Assembly (NCBI GenBank): GCA_029204225.1
Contig: CM055102.1
Span: forward strand, 49,812,062-49,876,061
DNA: 64,000 bases
Origin: Diphasiastrum complanatum
Lineage: Eukaryota > Streptophyta > Lycopodiopsida > Lycopodiales > Lycopodiaceae
Direction: 5' to 3'
The notes beneath the pieces are model-generated. The model was not told the origin of the DNA, ran no database searches, and worked only from the letters and a program-made list of their open reading frames with translations. The position numbers and the translations under genes were made by a program. Position 1 is the first letter of the stretch; each line of letters starts with the position of its first letter. Shown here one piece after another: positions 1-11,611 of the stretch.

Positions 1-2208
1 CAACTTTTTCTGATAATGAAGGTGTCTCTTGACAGCAATTTTGCCTGGAGTGGGTTTGACCACTTTTGAATGGAAGTTATCATGCTAGAATGATGGGCAA
101 TTGGCCACTGGCCAGCGGAATACAATGTGGCTAGTGGGCCGCGCCCTCAACGATATGTTTTGCTTCTTGTATATAAGCACTTTTATGTATGTAATCTGAG
201 CATATGTATGCTACCAAGAATGCGATGGAGCACTTATTATATGTTGTCTCTCTAATAGATAGCAACTTTGCTATGGTATTGCTTGGTGTTCCAACAAGTA
301 GATGAGAATTATATGGCCACCCTACATAGCTATGATATGTCTCTGCTGTAAAACGTGGAAGATGGCCACTTCAAATATGCCCAGTTATATTGCTAATTGA
401 TGATTATGAGTGACAACACTATTAGTATGCTTTTGCTTGTGATAACAAGAAGTGCGCTCTATGTGTATAAGCATAATACTACAAAGTGGGAAGTAAGACA
501 TGCATGTACGTTATAGTTGCAAATGGTTGAATGTGATATACTACCTATTGCTTTGTAGAAATGCTTATTCTGCATACGATAATCGCAATGGTCTGAACGT
601 GCATGACTAATACTTGTTCTTGGTATAAAGGTAGAATTTGAATGAGTAGTACATCAATATAAGACTGTGAGTTTCTGCCATAAGACTACGCTACTGTCGA
701 TACATGTGGTGTGTCATCAATAGTATGTAAGCGGTCTTTTTTACTCAAAAAGAAGAAGATGGGTAGCTCACAGGTATGGCTCAACTTTTTCTAATAATGA
801 AGGTTTCTCTTGACATCGATTTTGCATGGAGTGGGTTTGCGCACTTTTGAATGGAAGTTATCATGCTAGAATGATGGGCAATTGGCCAGCGGAATACAAT
901 GTGGCTAGTGGGCCACGCCCTCAATGATATGTTTTGCTTCTTGTATATAAGCACTTTTATGTATGTGATCTGAGCTTATGTATGCTACCAAGAATGCGAT
1001 GGAGCACTTATCATATGTTGTCTCTCTGATAGATAGCAGCTTTGCTATGGTATTGCTTGGTGTTCCAGCAAGTAGATGAGAATTATATGGCCACCCTACA
1101 TAGCTATGATATGTCTCTGCTATAAAACGTGGAAGATGGCCACTTCAATGTGCCCAGTTATATTGCTAATTGATGATTATGAGTGACAACGCTTTTAGTA
1201 TGTTTTTGCTTGTGATAACAAGAAGTGCGTTCTATGTGTACAAAGTGGGAAGTAAGCCATGCATGTATGTTATAGTTGCAAACAGGTGAATATAATATAC
1301 TACCTATTGCTTTGTAGAAATGCTTATTCTGCATACGATAATCGCAACGGTCTGAACGTGCATGACAATAATACTTGTTCTTGGTATAAAGGTAGAATTT
1401 GAATGAGTAGTACATCAATATAAGAATGTGAGTTTCTGCCATAAGACTACGCTGCTGTTAATTCGATACATGTGGTGTGTCATCAATAGTATGTAAGTGG
1501 TCTTTTTTACTCTAAAAAGAAGAAGATTGGTTACTCACAGGTATGGCTCAACTTTTTTTGATAATGAAGGTGTCTCTTGACAACGATCTTGCATGGAGTT
1601 GAGCACTTTTGAATGGAAGTTATCATGCTAGAATGATGGGTGATTGGCCGCTGGCCAGCGGAATACAATGTGGCCAATGGGCCGTGCCCAGCTTTGCTAT
1701 GGTATTGCTTGGTGTTCCAGCAAGTAGATGAGATTTATATGGCCACCCTACATAGCTATGATATGTCTCTGCTGTAAAATGTGGATGATGGCCACTTCAA
1801 TGTGCCCAGTTATATTGCTAATTGATGATTATGAGTGACAACACTTTTATTATGCTTTTGCTTGTGATAACAAGAAGTGCGCTCTATGTGTATAAGCATA
1901 ATACTACAAAGTGGGAAGTAAGCCATGGATGTACGTTATAGTTGCAAACGGTTGAATATGATATACTACCTGTTGCTTTGTAGAAATGCTTATTCTGCAT
2001 ACGATAATCGCAGCGGTCTGAACGTGCATGACAATAATACTTGTTCTTGGTATAAAGGTAGAATTTGAATGAGTAGTACATCAATATAAGATTGTGAGTT
2101 TCTGCCATAAGACTACGCTACTGTTAATTCGATACATGTGGTGTGTCATTAATAGTATGTAAGCGGTTTTTTTTACTCAAAAAAGAAGAAGATGGGTAGC
2201 TCACAGGA
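1..2208. repeat. Tandem array, three copies of a ~0.66-0.78 kb unit
   Basis: Units start at 1, 782 and 1549, each with CAACTTTTT and each ending in an AGAAGAAGATGG-GCTCACAGG-like tail. The first two are about 781 and 767 bp. The third is about 660 bp because roughly 105 bp after GGGCCGTGCCC is missing. Copies differ by scattered substitutions and small indels. The array may continue to the left of the window. Short minus-strand frames recur at the same place in units 2 and 3 (1158-1442, 1884-2108), which is expected from duplication and is not evidence of coding. The family is not recognised. Confidence 0.9.
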
Positions 2209-5200
2209 AACCACCTCACCACACATTCAGGTATGAACTGCTATGATGCTATTTGGAAGGATAGTAATATTCCGTACTTCGGATTGGCGCTTTGTACGGT
2301 TTAAAAAAAAAAAAATAGTATGCTTGGAAGTTATCAAAAGCTTTTTTCGCAAATCGATTTAAGCACGCTCGTTTTTTTTTATAAGTAAAAGTTTTCTTTG
2401 TTGCTTTGGTATCCAAAGTCCAGTTATTATGAGATAAGTCACGTACTTGTACAGGACTCGACTATGGTACACTTGAATGACATGGAATTGCCAAAGTTGT
2501 TCGGTGCTTGGACTCCCGGAAAAGTGATATGGGGGATCCATGGGGCTAGTATAGCACGGAGGTGCTCTAGTACCTAGCATTGTGACCAACATCAAGTCTC
2601 TGTCCATCTTTGTAATGAAAGATAGCTGCTTACATGTGGAGTATATTTGTGAATCTAATATGTTCCTTTTTGCTCTTGTACTGATCAATATGGCTTCTAC
2701 CCTGATACGGCTTTGTTAAAGGGCGGAACATACTGCTAAGTTAAAAGTTAATGATTGGGAAGATTGGACGTAATTGGTATCAATGCAATTTAGCTGATAA
2801 AGTAGTGAATCTTGTTTCAGACATGGATAACAACTGATGCTCAGCTATGACACCCGTCTTCCTCATGCGACTAACTTGTGCGGTTTTGTTGTGTGGGATG
2901 GTGGTAGCAGGTAATAGTTGGGCGTCTTAAAACTTGCTTTGCTTTATGGTACTCTGTACTGTTAAACTTTATACAACTGTATTTTTACCTGTTATGCTAT
3001 AAATTGAAGGGTTCAAAGGGTTTGGTCTTGACTTGTCAAGAGGGACTATGTGAAATTTTGTTACTCTCTCTCTTACAAATGAAAAGTGATTACAAAATAG
3101 TGTCACATCCCTACTTATAGACAAAGCTTGGGTTAGGGTTTTTGGTTCACCCAAAAACCATATGCCATAACAACTTGACTATCTTAAAAAGTTAAAAGCC
3201 AAAATGCATTTTAGAACTGCTTGGGTCTTTCCTTATTTTTGGCCCATTGGATGAGATCTAATTCTATTTCTCGCATCGTCGGCTTACAAGTACAGTGTAC
3301 CTTCTAAGGGTGTCTGACGTTATATTTACAATTAGATCTAAGTCTTTTTGCCAACTCGACCATGCTTTAATTTCTGTCACCATAAGATATGTGGTGGGCT
3401 TTGGTTTTACTCATTGGCCGGTGGTCCGCGACTTGTCGACCTTTTGATATTGGCGTTCCCAATAAATCTAGATTCTTGAACTCCTTCTTGGTTTATTGTC
3501 GACGCTCCATAGTGTAGTTTGGCGGCTCGATTCCTTCACTTGATATTCGTTAGGCACTTTCGGTATCTGGAATCCGTTAGAAGAATCTTCACCAAAATTT
3601 TCTAACATTCTCTCACTGCAATTTTGGTGATAGTCCCTTGGCACTTACGTATGTCGTTGTCGTTGGCATGCGTGGCGATGTGAAACCGTTGTGAAAGATG
3701 GTGAAAAAGGGTATAGACAGGAGAAGAGACTCGGCAAAAAATGTGAGAAAAAAAAATTTGGCAACAAAATTGAGCTGGAAAACAAAGTAGAAAGACTCAA
3801 AGTTTCGGATCTTCTACATCTCTTGGAAATTCCCGGATCTCAAACTACTATTAAAGAGTGAGAGAGCTCATTTGTACTAAGTTTTTTGAAGATATTGGAA
3901 TTTCTGCACCTAGTTTTGTGTCCATCTTCTCTCTCTACTTGAGTGCCTCATATACATTCTCTCTCTACCCAAGAGCAAGCTAATTCCATACTTAGTTTTT
4001 TCCTCAAAAGTGGTCTCTCCTAGTGAATGATACATGTTGAATGATTGATACATGTTTTGTGGGCTCTTGCCTTAGAATTGTCAATCTAGATTGTGTGAAT
4101 CAATCTTGTGTAAATCTATGTGCAATCACATCCACCTTAGAAGATCAACCATATTGAATTGAGAGTCCCCACACATGTGAAAAAGTACACAACCATGACG
4201 GATTAAGTTGTCTTGTTTTAAATGTTGGATAGGAAGAGAGTGAGGAATGGTGTTTTCATTTGTTGTCATAGATTCATATTTCTAATGCATAAGATTGTCT
4301 TTTAAAATGCAAGCCATCGAATACTATCTTATCTTCGAACTCTACACCATAGGAGAAGCTACTAATTACATGACTAAATTTTAAAGCTTGCATGGAGTTC
4401 CAAATTTAGAATACAAAGCTTTTATGCAAGAAGTGATAGAGAAAAATTGGTAATCTAATAAGAAGGTTTTGTGAGCAAAAAACTAATGAAGGATGTGTTC
4501 TAGTTTAGAAATATTTATGTATAATTTAAGGTGTATATGGAAGGTTTGCGAGTAATTGATGAGGACAAAAAGGATTAGTTTGATTTATACCCTAGATATA
4601 TATAATTTTAGGACAACAAGAGGATGGTGGAACGATGGTGGATTTGTTGTTTAAATTATTAGTAAATTCAGCTATGAAGTGTAAGACCTTTAATGATACT
4701 CTTTATTTTGGAATTACGTCTAGGACTATAGCATCGCTTAAGTTTGGATGATTTGTAAGGACTTTGTTAGTATCAAGTAGGTCGAGTACTTTGTCTAGAT
4801 AATTAGTCAAGGACTTATGGCTATTTATTTATAAGCCAAGTTCTTATTGTTGATTGAGAGGAGAGAAAACTAATAATCCTCCCAAACATGTACAATGTAG
4901 GATATCAAAGTTCATCTACTAATAGCTTTTAACTAGGGCCATGCATGTTTCCACAAGTCCCATAACAACAACCAAAAATTATGGTGAATTCAGCCATGCA
5001 TCAAATGTTCTATTGTGCACCTCAAGATGAAAGGTGACTTGAAGCGATTAGAGGATGAAATTGTTATATTCATTAATGTTATCAAGGAAGACATAAGCTA
5101 ATAAGGGACAAAAAGCTTCACACGTTGGATCCATTTAAGAACATTGGAGTACACCTTCCAAGGTTTCGGTAAAGTTTGAATGGCTTGCTAATACACAAAA

Positions 5201-5635
5201 ATTCTAGTATTTTCTCATCATTTTTTAGCATTTGGCTCGTCTTTATGAAACTAATGAATGCTACCTTACTTCAAGTTCCATTATCATCTCAATCTTAAAT
5301 GAATATATGCTTCAAACTTCTTAGATATGATCTTCTATGTGATGCTTTTAGGAGGACCTCCCTCCCTCCATTTGCCTTCCACAAGACCAAATCAAAAGAG
5401 CTAAGTTGATGAACACAAGTAAGCTCTATTCTCAAAGATTAATGGTACAATATAATGTCTAAAAAAGACCTAGTATATATTCCATTTATGCAAATTCCAT
5501 TGACAAGAGCACAACAAAAGAACTCTTAAGTTGATGAACAGTAGGCATAGCTCTTTTCTCGAGAAAATCATTTCCGCATTGAATAAATTAGCTACAATCT
5601 ACTGCTTTCTCTGACATCGCCTCCACATGACATTG
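2209..5635. other. Intergenic stretch without a recognisable gene
   Basis: No frame here resembles a known family. It has short A and T runs, pyrimidine-rich patches near 3060-3075 and 3925-3970, and text resembling decayed LTR or leader sequence (3000-4000), but no primer-binding site, polypurine tract or domain could be identified. Confidence 0.5.
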
Positions 5636-5639
5636 TACA

Positions 5640-6150
5640 CAGCCATTGCTACACAGAGGCTTTTGTGAGTAAGCGTACTCTCTCTCACACAGCCACAGCT
5701 TCATCACCATTCGGACATTTATTCTACAAAGCACAGAAGCTTTTGTGAATAAGACATGCTCTCAACACAGCCACATCACCATACCTACCCTCACATAGTC
5801 ATGGCTACAAAGCATAGAAGCTTTTGCGAATAAGGCATACTTGCAACTGCTTCATCACCATAGCCACACTCGCACAGTCATGGCTACAGAAAGAGAAGCT
5901 TCTCTGAACAAAACATACTCTTCATACATAGCCACAACTCCACCACCATACCTATAGATACACAGAAGTCGTGGCTACAAAGCTTAGAATCTTTTGTGAA
6001 TAACGCTTACTCTCAACACAGCCACAGCTTAATCAACATACCACATACACAGTCACAACTCCTATAAGATTTTCATACTCCTAACATAGCCACAGCATTT
6101 TCATACTTTTAACAGAGCCACAGCTACATAACCATACCTCTACCTATATA
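5640..6150. repeat. Imperfect ~80-100 bp tandem repeats downstream of the oxidase gene
   Basis: About five to six degenerate units carry the recurring words GAAGCTTTTGTGAATAAG, CTCAACACAGCCACAGC, TTCATCACCATA and CATGGCTACAAAGC. The array ends about 60 bp beyond the stop codon of the L-gulonolactone oxidase-like gene (stop at 6212-6214, minus strand), so it probably forms part of that gene's 3' UTR or terminator region. Unit length and identity drift along the array. Confidence 0.75.
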
Positions 6151-6211
6151 GTCATGGCTAAATTGGAATTTACACTCAAGTCTTTCGGAAATATGAGTAT
6201 TGGTACTGGGT

Positions 6212-8104
6212 TTATATTGATGTTGGGCTTGGATCATACCGACAAACACGTGCATGCTCGAAGACCCTACCTTGTCTGCAAAAGTAGCCTTGATCCGGAG
6301 CACAATGCACATCTTCTGAGCAGATGCATAGTCCTTCCAGAGCACAGTTGTCTCTTTGGATCGTCACTCCTCGAGAATCTATGCCCAGGATTGTATCTGT
6401 CCACTCGCTTGAGAACAGTCCTTGTGGATCGTAGCGCTGCTTCACTTTCAGAAACTTGTGCAGATTTTGATACCTGCTTGCAATTCCAACGAAAGCCACG
6501 TTTCTATTTTTCCCCCAGTGAGGTAAGCCTTGATATTTGAACACAGCCAGCTGCTCTATCTCTTCATAGACGTCTTCATGCAGTCTCCCCGTAGAAGCAT
6601 TGTCTGCCCGGTAGTAATTGAAGTCTACATCGATCATGTCTTCTGTTTTTCCCAGGTAAGCACTTGACTTCTTCACGTAACGCATGAGAAAGCCATTGTA
6701 GAGATCTAGTCCACATAAGCTTGCTGGATCCATGTCTCTGAGCTTCTTCACGTCAGATATGAAGTGGTGAATCTGAGAAATTGGAATGGAGACTGTTGTT
6801 TGATGCAGAAAGGATCCTTTAAAACGGTGATCCCAAGGACACACCAGCGTTAGAGGAATTGTGTCAATAGCATTCTGGCAGTCGCCTGAAGTTTGTAATA
6901 AATTTTGGTATCCAATAACAGGGTATCCTGTAAAAGCAACACGGTTGTTCTTAAAACCCATGCCCAGCATAAGCAAAGCTGCAATTTGCTTGGAAGCGGC
7001 GTCGCATTTAGCCTTGCTGTCTCTCCGTAATTCAGCTCGAGTTTCTGTAAGCAAAAAACAATACATGTACATGTCGTAAAGAACAATATCCAGTTTAGTC
7101 TTCTCCTGCAGCTATAAAAATCATAGAGGAAACACATTCAAATAGAAAGAAAGCTTGCAAGCACCTAGAATCTAACCGGTATCTCTTTGTGCTTCTAAAG
7201 CAGCTCGAGATGTTTTTTGAAATCCAATATAGTCGTTCACGCCATCACCAGCTATATTCACGGGAACACGGTTGTCCACACGAAACACAGCTCTACGCTT
7301 AGACGCATACCAGGTGACGTCTCCAAATTCACTAGCAGATCCGAAAGCGATTATTTTCTCTTCTAGTCCTTCATCTGTTCTGAGAACGTTTCTGATGGAT
7401 CGTTTGAACATGGGTTGAAGTGCGAAAGTAACCTGAGAGATGACTCCCAGCACGCCAAGAGACACTTTCGCAGCATTCAGGTCTTTGTCTTCCTTCGTGA
7501 GGTCCATGATCCTGACAAAGCCTTCATCTGCTGAAGCTGGAATTATCAATCTCATGCCTACAACATATTCATGCACAGCTCCACCATTTCCCCAGAGGGA
7601 GCTGCCGTGAGCACCTGTACTCAGAAGGCCTCCTATCGACAATCCATCCCAGTAAGGGGAGTGAGGCAGAGCCAGCCCATATTTGGCAATGGCGTCCACA
7701 AAATCTCGTAGCTCGACGCCACTATCTACTGTAGCAGTCGAGGAGCTAATATTAACAATAATTTTCTTTGCATAATCCCTAGTGCTGATCAACAAACCAT
7801 TATCGCCGCCTGGACATATAAGCTTGGGAGCGCTATGAGCCAATTTGCTGATAACTTTGATCTTTAAGTTATTCTTGACGGCATGAGCGACACTGCTTTT
7901 GAACTCCTCTTCTGTGCTTGGATAAGTCACTTTTGCTGCTCGACAAGTGCTACGATCAGGCCAGACTCTGTAGGTACTCGAAACAAGACAATTCAACCCA
8001 TTGGTATCACAGTTTACAGGAGAGGGTGGCACTGAATGTACAGTACTGATCCATGTCGCGAGGAGATATGCACAACAGATAAAAAAGCACCTCACGTAGT
8101 TCAT
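6212..8104 (-). CDS. GULLO: L-gulono-1,4-lactone oxidase-like flavoprotein, secreted (two exons)
   Basis: Coding sequence is complement(join(6212..7044,7177..8104)), 586 aa. The exon 1 end ACCG|GTTAG and exon 2 start TTACAG|AAACTC join in frame. The family oxidises aldonolactones using FAD, and plant members are discussed for ascorbate synthesis. Residues 1-24 form a hydrophobic signal peptide ending near VHS. The FAD-binding PCMH-type domain covers roughly residues 50-240 and contains GGLLSTGAHGSSLWG, close to the plant consensus. The ALO-type C-terminal domain follows, with the family motif HWGK at about 485-488 and a cysteine-rich tail. The ATG at 8104 was chosen because it starts the signal peptide. 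An in-frame extension exists only from a GTG at 8128. TTTTGCAG lies just before the ATG, so a 5' leader intron is possible. Length matches plant homologues (about 570-600 aa). No frameshift or internal stop was seen. The exact substrate cannot be assigned from sequence. Confidence 0.93.
7045..7176 (-). other. Intron of the oxidase gene, 132 bp, GT-AG
   Basis: On the minus strand the donor is ACCG|GTTAGA and the acceptor is GCTTACAG|AAAC. Removing it joins phase-1 halves of a Glu codon and restores one frame across the FAD and ALO domains. Retaining it gives a TAG stop two codons into the intron. Confidence 0.92.
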
Positions 8105-8995
8105 TCTGCAAAAGCTATTTATTTTCACAAGAATGCAGACCTATGCCGACTATGATGAGCAGAATAAATTCTACATCAAATTGAAGGTGAATAACAGAAG
8201 CTTTATAGGTCTATCAATCAACAAAAGCGTGGAAGATGTGCGCAGCTAAAGAATTGTTAGTGCGATCCAATGCCAAACCATGCTTAATAGGATAACAATT
8301 CTGTCCATGATTTATCCACGTATGTTTCTCGTGGGGGCAGTTGATCAGGAACATCCTCCCAATGTTGCGCAGTGTCGGGCTGAGCTGCTGGACTTTCTCA
8401 TCACACACTGAGATACGATCCCGCTTCCAGATCATGATCCCGCTCATGCGCGAGGAAAATTTCTTTCCATTTCTACACGCGGCCTCTGCTGCACGTCCAT
8501 CACCAACTAAATCCTCAGCATCACAGCAGAGCTCTATCTGTCACAAAACGGATTCACGTCCACCTAAGCCTCTCTCCATCAAATCCCAGGCCTAGGCTTC
8601 CCAAAGCCCACCTTGTCCCGCGGAAAGTCCCATTCATAAACTTTTCTAGTAATATGATTTGATCTTCCATCCTCCAACCCATCCAGAAAAGTTCCTAGTG
8701 AAATGACATGATCTTCCATCTTCCCAGCTTCCTCCCAGCACCCAGCGGAGCTCTTGCCAGGAGGAGGAAGAAGAAGAAATGGAGGAGGAAGACAAGAGGA
8801 CGAAAGGAGGAGGAGGAGGAATGTTTGTTGGGTGATGGCCATCAATGTGACCGTCGTGAGACATCCAAAACGAACCACTATAGTCACTACTGCATTAATA
8901 TAGACCGAATAGAGAGAGCAAAAGGGATTAATATATTAACAAGAGGTGGGGCTATGGACTTTGGGACTCACGGCCGGTGGGTAAGACATGAAGTT
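8105..8995. other. Upstream region of the oxidase gene with a polypurine tract
   Basis: This should hold the minus-strand promoter and 5' leader. A purine-rich GGAGGA/GAAGAA tract lies at about 8755-8822, so the transcribed strand is pyrimidine-rich there. No convincing TATA box was assigned. The frames in this stretch are low-complexity and look non-coding. Confidence 0.4.
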
Positions 8996-8998
8996 GCT

Positions 8999-9101
8999 TA
9001 ATACACCCCATATAAAATATATATTATATATATACCACTCTGAAACCTTCCCTTCTATGTTACTTCATTGCTTACCCACCCCACTGCCATTAATAAGACA
9101 T

Positions 9102-9150
<49 letters not shown>

Positions 9151-9196
9151 GACAATCCATATACACATATATGTATATGAATATATGTAAGTTTTC

Positions 9197-9239
<43 letters not shown>

Positions 9240-9280
9240 TAGTTGGTTGTGCCCGTAGATGACGATGACGAGCAATGGGC
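8999..9280 (-). repeat. Microsatellite-Helitron-end module, copy 1
   Basis: The order on the plus strand is TACACCCCATATAAAATATAT, CCTTCCCTTCTAT, GCCATTAATA-GACATT, a short (CT)n tract, TCCATATACACATATATG, (TA)n at about 9199-9236, then ACTAGTTG and an imperfect GCCCGT...GGGC hairpin. The same order recurs at 9945-10257 with different microsatellite lengths. CTAG at 9239-9242 followed inward by the hairpin is the reverse complement of a Helitron 3' end (hairpin, short spacer, CTAG, host T). Confidence 0.7.
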
Positions 9281-9481
9281 ACTTATCCACAAAAAGTGTT
9301 TATATACTTTTGGAGGCTGTGTTTGTTTTACCATTTTTTAAAAAACCTATTTTAGCTTTTTCTTTTGCAAAAGCGTGACATTTTTTGCGGGTAGAGCGTG
9401 ACATTTTTGGCAGCACAGCGTGACATTTTTTACAGCAAAATACACACTCTCTCTTAAATAGTTATATACTATATAGATAGA

Positions 9482-9660
9482 CTAGCGGGTATGCCCGTCG
9501 TTGACGGGCGGCCGACGATCTGAGTGACAGCCAATGATTTGGATGACCGAAGCTTTAGGAGGAAAGTTGATGGTCGTTAATGAGTGGCCGATGTATGTGT
9601 GTGGATGTACATGAGTGCATGTGTTTATGTATGTGTGTATTAGTGAGAGTGCGTATATCT
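9482..9660 (-). mobile_element. Helitron 3' terminus fragment (second of four)
   Basis: CTAG at 9482-9485 is followed by the perfect hairpin GCCCGTCGTTGACGGGC at 9493-9509. On the minus strand this reads hairpin, 7 nt, CTAG, T. The adjoining sequence (TTTAGGAGGAAAGT, GTGGCCGATGTATGTGTGTG) recurs after the fourth terminus at about 10322-10380, which shows common descent. Confidence 0.7.
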
Positions 9661-9679
9661 GTGCATGCATGTGGGTAGT

Positions 9680-9708
9680 CTAGCATAGTGTGCCCGCTGA
9701 TGGCGGGC
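9680..9708 (-). mobile_element. Helitron-type 3' end (third of four)
   Basis: CTAG at 9680-9683 precedes a GCCCGC/GCGGGC hairpin at 9692-9708. The spacing matches the neighbouring termini. The loop differs and the following sequence decays into GT-rich DNA. Confidence 0.6.
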
Positions 9709-9714
9709 GACCGA

Positions 9715-9777
9715 TGATGTGTGTGTGTATGAGTGTGCGTGTGTATGTGGATTTGTGTGTTTGATTTGTGTCCGATG

Positions 9778-9808
<31 letters not shown>

Positions 9809-9830
9809 TTGTGCGTGTGTGTATCAGTGT
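9715..9830. repeat. GT-rich low-complexity tract
   Basis: TGTGTG runs are interrupted by short variants, with the longest (TG)n at about 9778-9805. The translated frames across it (HTHTH peptides) are artefacts of the repeat. Confidence 0.85.
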
Positions 9831-10037
9831 GCATGTGCATGCATTGATTTCTCAAAAACTCGATATCTTTACACTTTCTTGGACTGCTTTTAGGGTTCCT
9901 AGCTTGAATGCACATTTCTCTGTGCATACGAAACAGCTTGGAGCCCATATACACCCCATATAAAATATATAATATATATTCACCACTTTGAAACCTTCCC
10001 TTCTATATTACTTCATACCCCACTGCCATTAATAGGA

Positions 10038-10168
<131 letters not shown>

Positions 10169-10228
10169 ACCATCCATATACACACATATATGTATATGGA
10201 TATATGTAAGTTTATATATATATATATA

Positions 10229-11255
10229 CTAGTTGTGAGTGCCCGTCGTTGACGGGCAATGGCGGCCGATCTAGTGACGGCCGATGAAAATTCAGTATCT
10301 CGTTGACGGGTGAGCAGCGATGATTTAGGAGGAAAGTCCATGGCCGTTGATGGGTGGCCAATGTATGTGTGTGTATGTACGTGGTCGTCCATTCGAGTCT
10401 AGGAAAAATTCAAGTCCATTCGAGTCTATTCGCTCTACTTGTGAACAACCAGACACTATGCGAAGTCGAATATCCTTTGTGAAGTTTTCTCGCATGATTC
10501 GAGCAACATTCTTAAAACGTTGCGCAAATGGATTCACATCCATCATCATGCTTTGCAAAAGGGAGAGAACGTCACGTCTAAGATCAGGATTCAGAGATAA
10601 TCTCTGATTAATTGTTGTCTTCGCTTAGCTTGGTACCTACGATTCAACCTTCTACTCCTAACAGATCTGGATTCTACTTCTGGAGTCCTATATGATGGGT
10701 GATTACGCACATGCTCGGTTGTAACAAGCATTGTTGTCGTAGAGTCTACCCCCTCCATAACATCAACATTGGACATCGAATCCAATGTAACATGCGTAAT
10801 CAATCTTACACCCAATATATCAATCTCTCTTCTAATATCGTCATGGGACGTCAAATTTGTATCCTCTTCCTCTCCTTGAATGGTAAATTGCAAAGCCCTG
10901 GATTTACGTTTTGCCATATACCTACGACAAATCCTCCTCTTTCTCTCACTTTTGGATTCCGCTTCAGGAGTCAAATATGAAAGATTACTAAGAACATGTT
11001 CGAGTGTAACCAACTTTACCCTCTCTGTTGCTACTCCTATCTCGGATGACCTAAACTGGGTGGATGGACTCCTACAGTCTGATGAAAATGCACTACTTCC
11101 AACAAACTCTACAACAAGACGTTGAGGTGATGGTACCATGACATGATGTAATGTCAACGGATGATAGCTATGCGGAGGCACGCCTACAACCAGACTGGTT
11201 TTGCTACTCCCGATGTGCTCTACTGCACCACTACTAAGTGATTGTACACTGGCGG
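10229..11255 (-). mobile_element. Deletion-derivative Helitron with intact 3' end
   Basis: The 3' end on the minus strand is the hairpin at 10241-10257, 8 nt, then CTAG at 10229-10232 with a flanking T. Coding remnants of a Helitron N-terminal region lie on the same strand from 11250 to 10325. The catalytic Rep and helicase domains are missing: the coding stops shortly before the terminal hairpin. The 5' TC end was not located; about 11255 is where the minus-strand frame closes. The shared orientation of terminus and coding is the main argument for one element. Confidence 0.65.
10325..11250 (-). pseudogene. Helitron replicase/helicase N-terminal remnant
   Basis: An open minus-strand stretch (from about 11250, no ATG, to 10591) contains two related blocks of about 45 residues, around LVTLEHVLSNLSYLTPEAES and LVTTEHVRNHPSYRTPEVES, each followed by a basic RRR.RRY.AKR tract. 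A frameshift near 10610 joins a second frame reading LNPDLRRDVLSLLQSMMM, then NPFAQRF and DIRLRI, which resembles the segment just before the Helitron-like N domain in plant Helitron proteins. The frame then fades. No Rep HUH motif or helicase motif remains, so it is non-functional. Family assignment rests on the NPFAQ-F motif plus the adjacent Helitron terminus. Confidence 0.6.
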
Positions 11256-11611
11256 TGAATGTTTTTCAGTTCTGGCGAAGGATGAATCTTTGCCCAAGAG
11301 GATCCTTCGCCCAAGTACTGTCATAAATGCAAATTTGTAGGATTTGAACCTATAGCCGACCTAATTTTGGCATTTTAAGTCCATCTGGCATGTCGGCGAA
11401 GGTTTTTGAGGAGAGTAAGGTGCTTGGTGAAGGTTCCCAAAATGGCATATTGTTGATCATTCACCTAACTCAAAAATAGGTACTAACTGGTGAAAAGAAC
11501 GTTCGCCCAACTCAGTATGGGTATATCTGAGGTGGATCTTGCTTCTGAAAACTCGGCGAACAATTCTAACACAGTTTGTGCAAACAATAACCAAAAAAAT
11601 AATTTTCCAAG
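11256..11611. other. Probable 3' remnant of the gypsy relic
   Basis: This non-coding stretch has several GGCGAAGG and TTCGCCCAA words. It lies directly downstream, on the minus strand, of the gypsy integrase tail, so it may be the element's 3' region. No LTR border was found. Confidence 0.35.

Noticed and set aside
1158-2108. Two similar minus-strand frames in the first 2.2 kb as a repeated gene
   Set aside because: They recur because the DNA is tandemly duplicated. The peptides match no family, and the equivalent frame is not kept in the first unit.
6154-6540. Plus-strand frame opposite the oxidase exon 2
   Set aside because: It is antisense to a well-supported exon and has no homology of its own.
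8104-8128. GTG at 8128 as the start of the oxidase protein
   Set aside because: GTG starts are not expected in a plant nuclear gene, and the ATG at 8104 begins a proper signal peptide.
9055-9282. YIYIY-type peptide gene in the TA tract
   Set aside because: Produced by (TA)n and (CT)n repeats.
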